Positions 41,296 through 42,637 of a DNA stretch of 42,637 bases are shown here, piece after piece. The translations under genes were made by a program, and so were the position numbers. Positions within the stretch are counted from its first letter, which is position 1; every line of letters begins with the position of its first letter. The stretch lies in contig NZ_JAFFZO010000008.1 in NCBI RefSeq assembly GCF_016924145.1, positions 104,598-147,234 of the forward strand, read 5' to 3'. The notes beneath the pieces were generated by a model. It made no database searches and was not told where the DNA came from. It saw only the letters and a program-made list of their open reading frames with translations. This stretch comes from Amphritea pacifica (GTDB lineage Bacteria > Pseudomonadota > Gammaproteobacteria > Pseudomonadales > Balneatricaceae).

Positions 41296-41601
41296 TCATG
41301 CGGTTAGTTTTTCAATTCCTGCATATTTCTCTGCATCAACGCCTTCTTGTTCAGATTCCCAGACATCCAGTGCTGTTTGCATGTTCAGCCAGCTTTCCAT
41401 GCTTGTGTCGGTGGCTTTGCCCAGACGGGTTGCCATATCTCTGGAACAGGGGATGTGCCCATTGATGAACAGTGACAGGTGTTTACGAGACACCCCAAGC
41501 TTTCTGGCGGCATCACTGATGTTGGTTTTCAGTGGAACCAACACATCATTCAGGAACACCTGACCCGGATGGGTGGGTTTACGATTGCGTACTCTACTCA
41601 T
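41296..41601 (-). CDS. higA: HigA-family antitoxin
   Basis: A 101-residue antitoxin of the HigA/VapI XRE family. RNRKPTHPGQVFLNDVLVPLKTNISDAARKLGVSRKHLSLFINGHIPCSRDMATRLGKATDTSMESWLNMQTALDVWE covers the usual N-terminal HPGxxL motif and the helix-turn-helix (about 30-60). It binds toxin HigB and represses its own promoter. I chose the ATG at 41601 (MSRVRNRK), with AAGGAG and AGGA upstream; the frame is open to 41679 but overlaps the toxin reading frame. It starts 11 nt after the end of the toxin frame. The antitoxin looks intact although the toxin is frameshifted, so it may now act only as a regulator. Confidence 0.92.
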   Translation of the reverse strand: MSRVRNRKPTHPGQVFLNDVLVPLKTNISDAARKLGVSRKHLSLFINGHIPCSRDMATRLGKATDTSMESWLNMQTALDVWESEQEGVDAEKYAGIEKLTA

Positions 41602-41612
41602 TCCTTTGCTCC

Positions 41613-41893
41613 TTAATGATATTGTTGGTAGTCGACGATGACGGCGTTTGTGCCTTCGAATTTGAATGTTAGCCGCCATGCCCCGGAAACATTGATCGCC
41701 CAGCGATTAGATTTTTGGGTTCCAGTTTATGTAACCGATAGCTGGGAAGATTCATATCTTCAGGGCTTAGCGCTGCATTTAATCTGTCTAAACGGTTGGC
41801 AAGTTTGTCCGCGTGTTTGCTGTTGATGCCTTTAGTCGTACCGTCATAGAAGAAATCCTCTAATCCCTTATGTTTGAAACTCTTGATTGCCAT
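41613..41893 (-). pseudogene. higB: HigB-family toxin gene with one-base deletion
   Basis: The N-terminal 60 residues (MAIKSFKHKGLEDFFYDGTT onwards to PSYRLHKLEPK) are those of a RelE-fold HigB mRNA interferase. The frame then runs into unrelated residues and stops after about 14 more codons. In the -1 frame the true C-terminus follows directly: SNRWAINVSGAWRLTFKFEG, NAVIVDYQQYH and a stop at 41613. The switch lies at a run of five A (T at 41712-41716 on the plus strand); six would restore a 93-residue HigB, the usual length. A sequencing error at the homopolymer is the main alternative; slippage during translation is also possible. Confidence 0.85.
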
Positions 41894-41907
41894 TACGAAT
41901 CCCTGTA

Positions 41908-41951
41908 ACCAATCTGGTAACAATTATAGGTGGTGTTTTAAATGCCTGCAA
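41908..41951 (-). promoter_or_regulatory. higBA promoter and probable operator
   Basis: On the minus strand TATAAT (41923-41928) lies 17 bp from TTGCAG (41946-41951). Between the -10 and the higB start is the palindrome ACCA-ATC-TGGT (41908-41918), positioned as expected for autorepression by the HigA-HigB complex. AGGGA precedes the higB ATG. Confidence 0.65.
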
Positions 41952-41954
41952 CCT

Positions 41955-42038
41955 AAAGCTCGCAGAGAGCGCGAGAGTGGCTAGAACGGAAACTTCGTTT
42001 CCTGCTAGTGGCTAGACGCGACTGCGTCGCTTGCTAGG
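41955..42038 (+). repeat. CTAG-bounded hairpin array, right flank of higBA
   Basis: One complete A-B-C module set, nearly identical to 41150-41219. The two copies are direct repeats bracketing higBA. Two CTAGs also lie just beyond it (42085-42093), next to the end of the IS630-type transposase frame. Confidence 0.85.
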
Positions 42039-42089
42039 GAAAAGCAGTAGTTCGAGATATGAGGTTTGTCTCTTTGATTTTTCTAGCAC

Positions 42090-42637
42090 CTAGTGTAGTG
42101 TTGCATTCTGTTTAGAGCTTAAGCGACTGTTGGCACGAATAACTTTTTCCAAAATGTCTCGGGCACTTTTAGTCCAAATAAATGGCTTCGGATTGCTGTT
42201 ATGATGGGCAATGTATTCATCGATAGTGCCGATAAGATCTGGGACACTGGCAAATACTCCACGCTGTAATCTCTCCACCGTGATGTCACGAAAGAATCGC
42301 TCAACCATGTTCAGCCAGGATGCAGACGTGGGCGTGAAATGCATGTGAAATCGCGGATGCCGGGCCAGCCACCTCTGTACATTGGGGTGTTTGTGGGTGG
42401 CATAGTTATCGGCGATCAGGTGCAACACCTTATCCTTGGGCGTTTCACGGTCGATCTTACGCAGAAACTTTAACCACTCGATGTGGCGGTGACGCTGCTG
42501 GCATTGAGCGATCACTTTGCCATCGAGCACGTTGAGTGCGGCAAATAGGGTGGTTGTGCCATTGCGCTTGTAATCGTGCGTCATCGTGGCCGCACGACCT
42601 TTCTTTAGCGGCAGCCCAGGTTGAGTGCGGTCCAGCG
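42090..42637 (-). CDS. IS630-type transposase, C-terminal part (runs off window)
   Basis: DDE transposase of the IS630/Tc1-mariner group. In frame from the window edge it reads [20 protein letters not shown], then [19 protein letters not shown], the middle catalytic Asp in [19 protein letters not shown], and the last acidic residue in [19 protein letters not shown], followed by [23 protein letters not shown] and an AFxWTKSA-like end. The first catalytic Asp and the N-terminal HTH lie outside the window. The reading frame is open to base 42637, so the element probably continues. The terminal inverted repeat on this side cannot be fixed, but should lie just left of 42090. Confidence 0.9.
   Translation of the reverse strand, partial: LDRTQPGLPLKKGRAATMTHDYKRNGTTTLFAALNVLDGKVIAQCQQRHRHIEWLKFLRKIDRETPKDKVLHLIADNYATHKHPNVQRWLARHPRFHMHFTPTSASWLNMVERFFRDITVERLQRGVFASVPDLIGTIDEYIAHHNSNPKPFIWTKSARDILEKVIRANSRLSSKQNATLH

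Noticed and set aside
41127-42038. Integron attC sites around the higBA cassette
   Set aside because: The flanking repeats lack the GTTRRRY/RYYYAAC core boxes of attC sites; their hairpins are short separate modules, not one long imperfect palindrome.

Overview
The window reads as chromosomal DNA of a free-living, probably marine, gammaproteobacterium; an Oceanospirillales-type organism is my best guess. I infer this from the Pseudomonas-type DapD, the dapC-yffB-dapD-dapE order, the gamma-type GreB, RlmA, YacL/UPF0231 and LetAB proteins, and the c-di-GMP genes. No species marker such as rRNA is present, so the placement is tentative.

Layout. 1-740 is a tandem array of about 162-184 bp units. 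Each unit carries what looks like the 3' end of a tRNA-Lys gene, a structured GC-rich insert and a rho-independent terminator. 1022-3563 holds greB, a YeiH-type transporter and a divergent LysR regulator. 3648-10075 is dominated by a minus-strand operon for the succinylase branch of lysine/diaminopimelate synthesis (dapC, yffB-like, dapD, dapE), which continues into rlmA and two small unknown genes and is driven by a good sigma70 promoter at 9582-9610; a PilZ gene diverges from it. 10144-14619 is an RND efflux pump pair without an outer-membrane partner. 14770-17302 is a plus-strand hydrolase/P-loop kinase/lipoprotein operon. 17351-21981 is a tightly overlapping minus-strand letA1-letA2-letB-lipoprotein operon for envelope lipid transport. 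22018-24796 carries a fructosamine-kinase-like protein, pdxH, an esterase and a SlyD-like prolyl isomerase.

24797-27330 is a decayed accessory patch. It contains a frameshifted small membrane gene, a short orphan gene, a strongly AT-rich stretch, a 40-residue membrane protein behind a convincing FNR/Anr-type promoter, and an ORF broken by a stop codon. 27329-36618 carries a lipoprotein, a diguanylate cyclase, a three-gene MNIO (DUF692) RiPP/bufferin-type cluster whose precursor has two exact 6-Cys repeats, an unknown membrane protein, a GGDEF-EAL protein behind a solute-binding-protein gene, and yacL. 37124-42637 is a repeat-rich region with an AraC/GyrI regulator, a CBS protein, an esterase, a higBA module whose toxin is frameshifted, and the C-terminal part of an IS630-type transposase running off the window edge.

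Two themes stand out. One is the oxidative-RiPP cluster at 29208-31431, with a duplicated 12-Cys precursor, a leader hairpin and an intercistronic hairpin. The other is a family of short hairpin modules bounded by CTAG at 38784-42038, with stem-preserving variation between copies; two near-identical copies bracket the higBA module.
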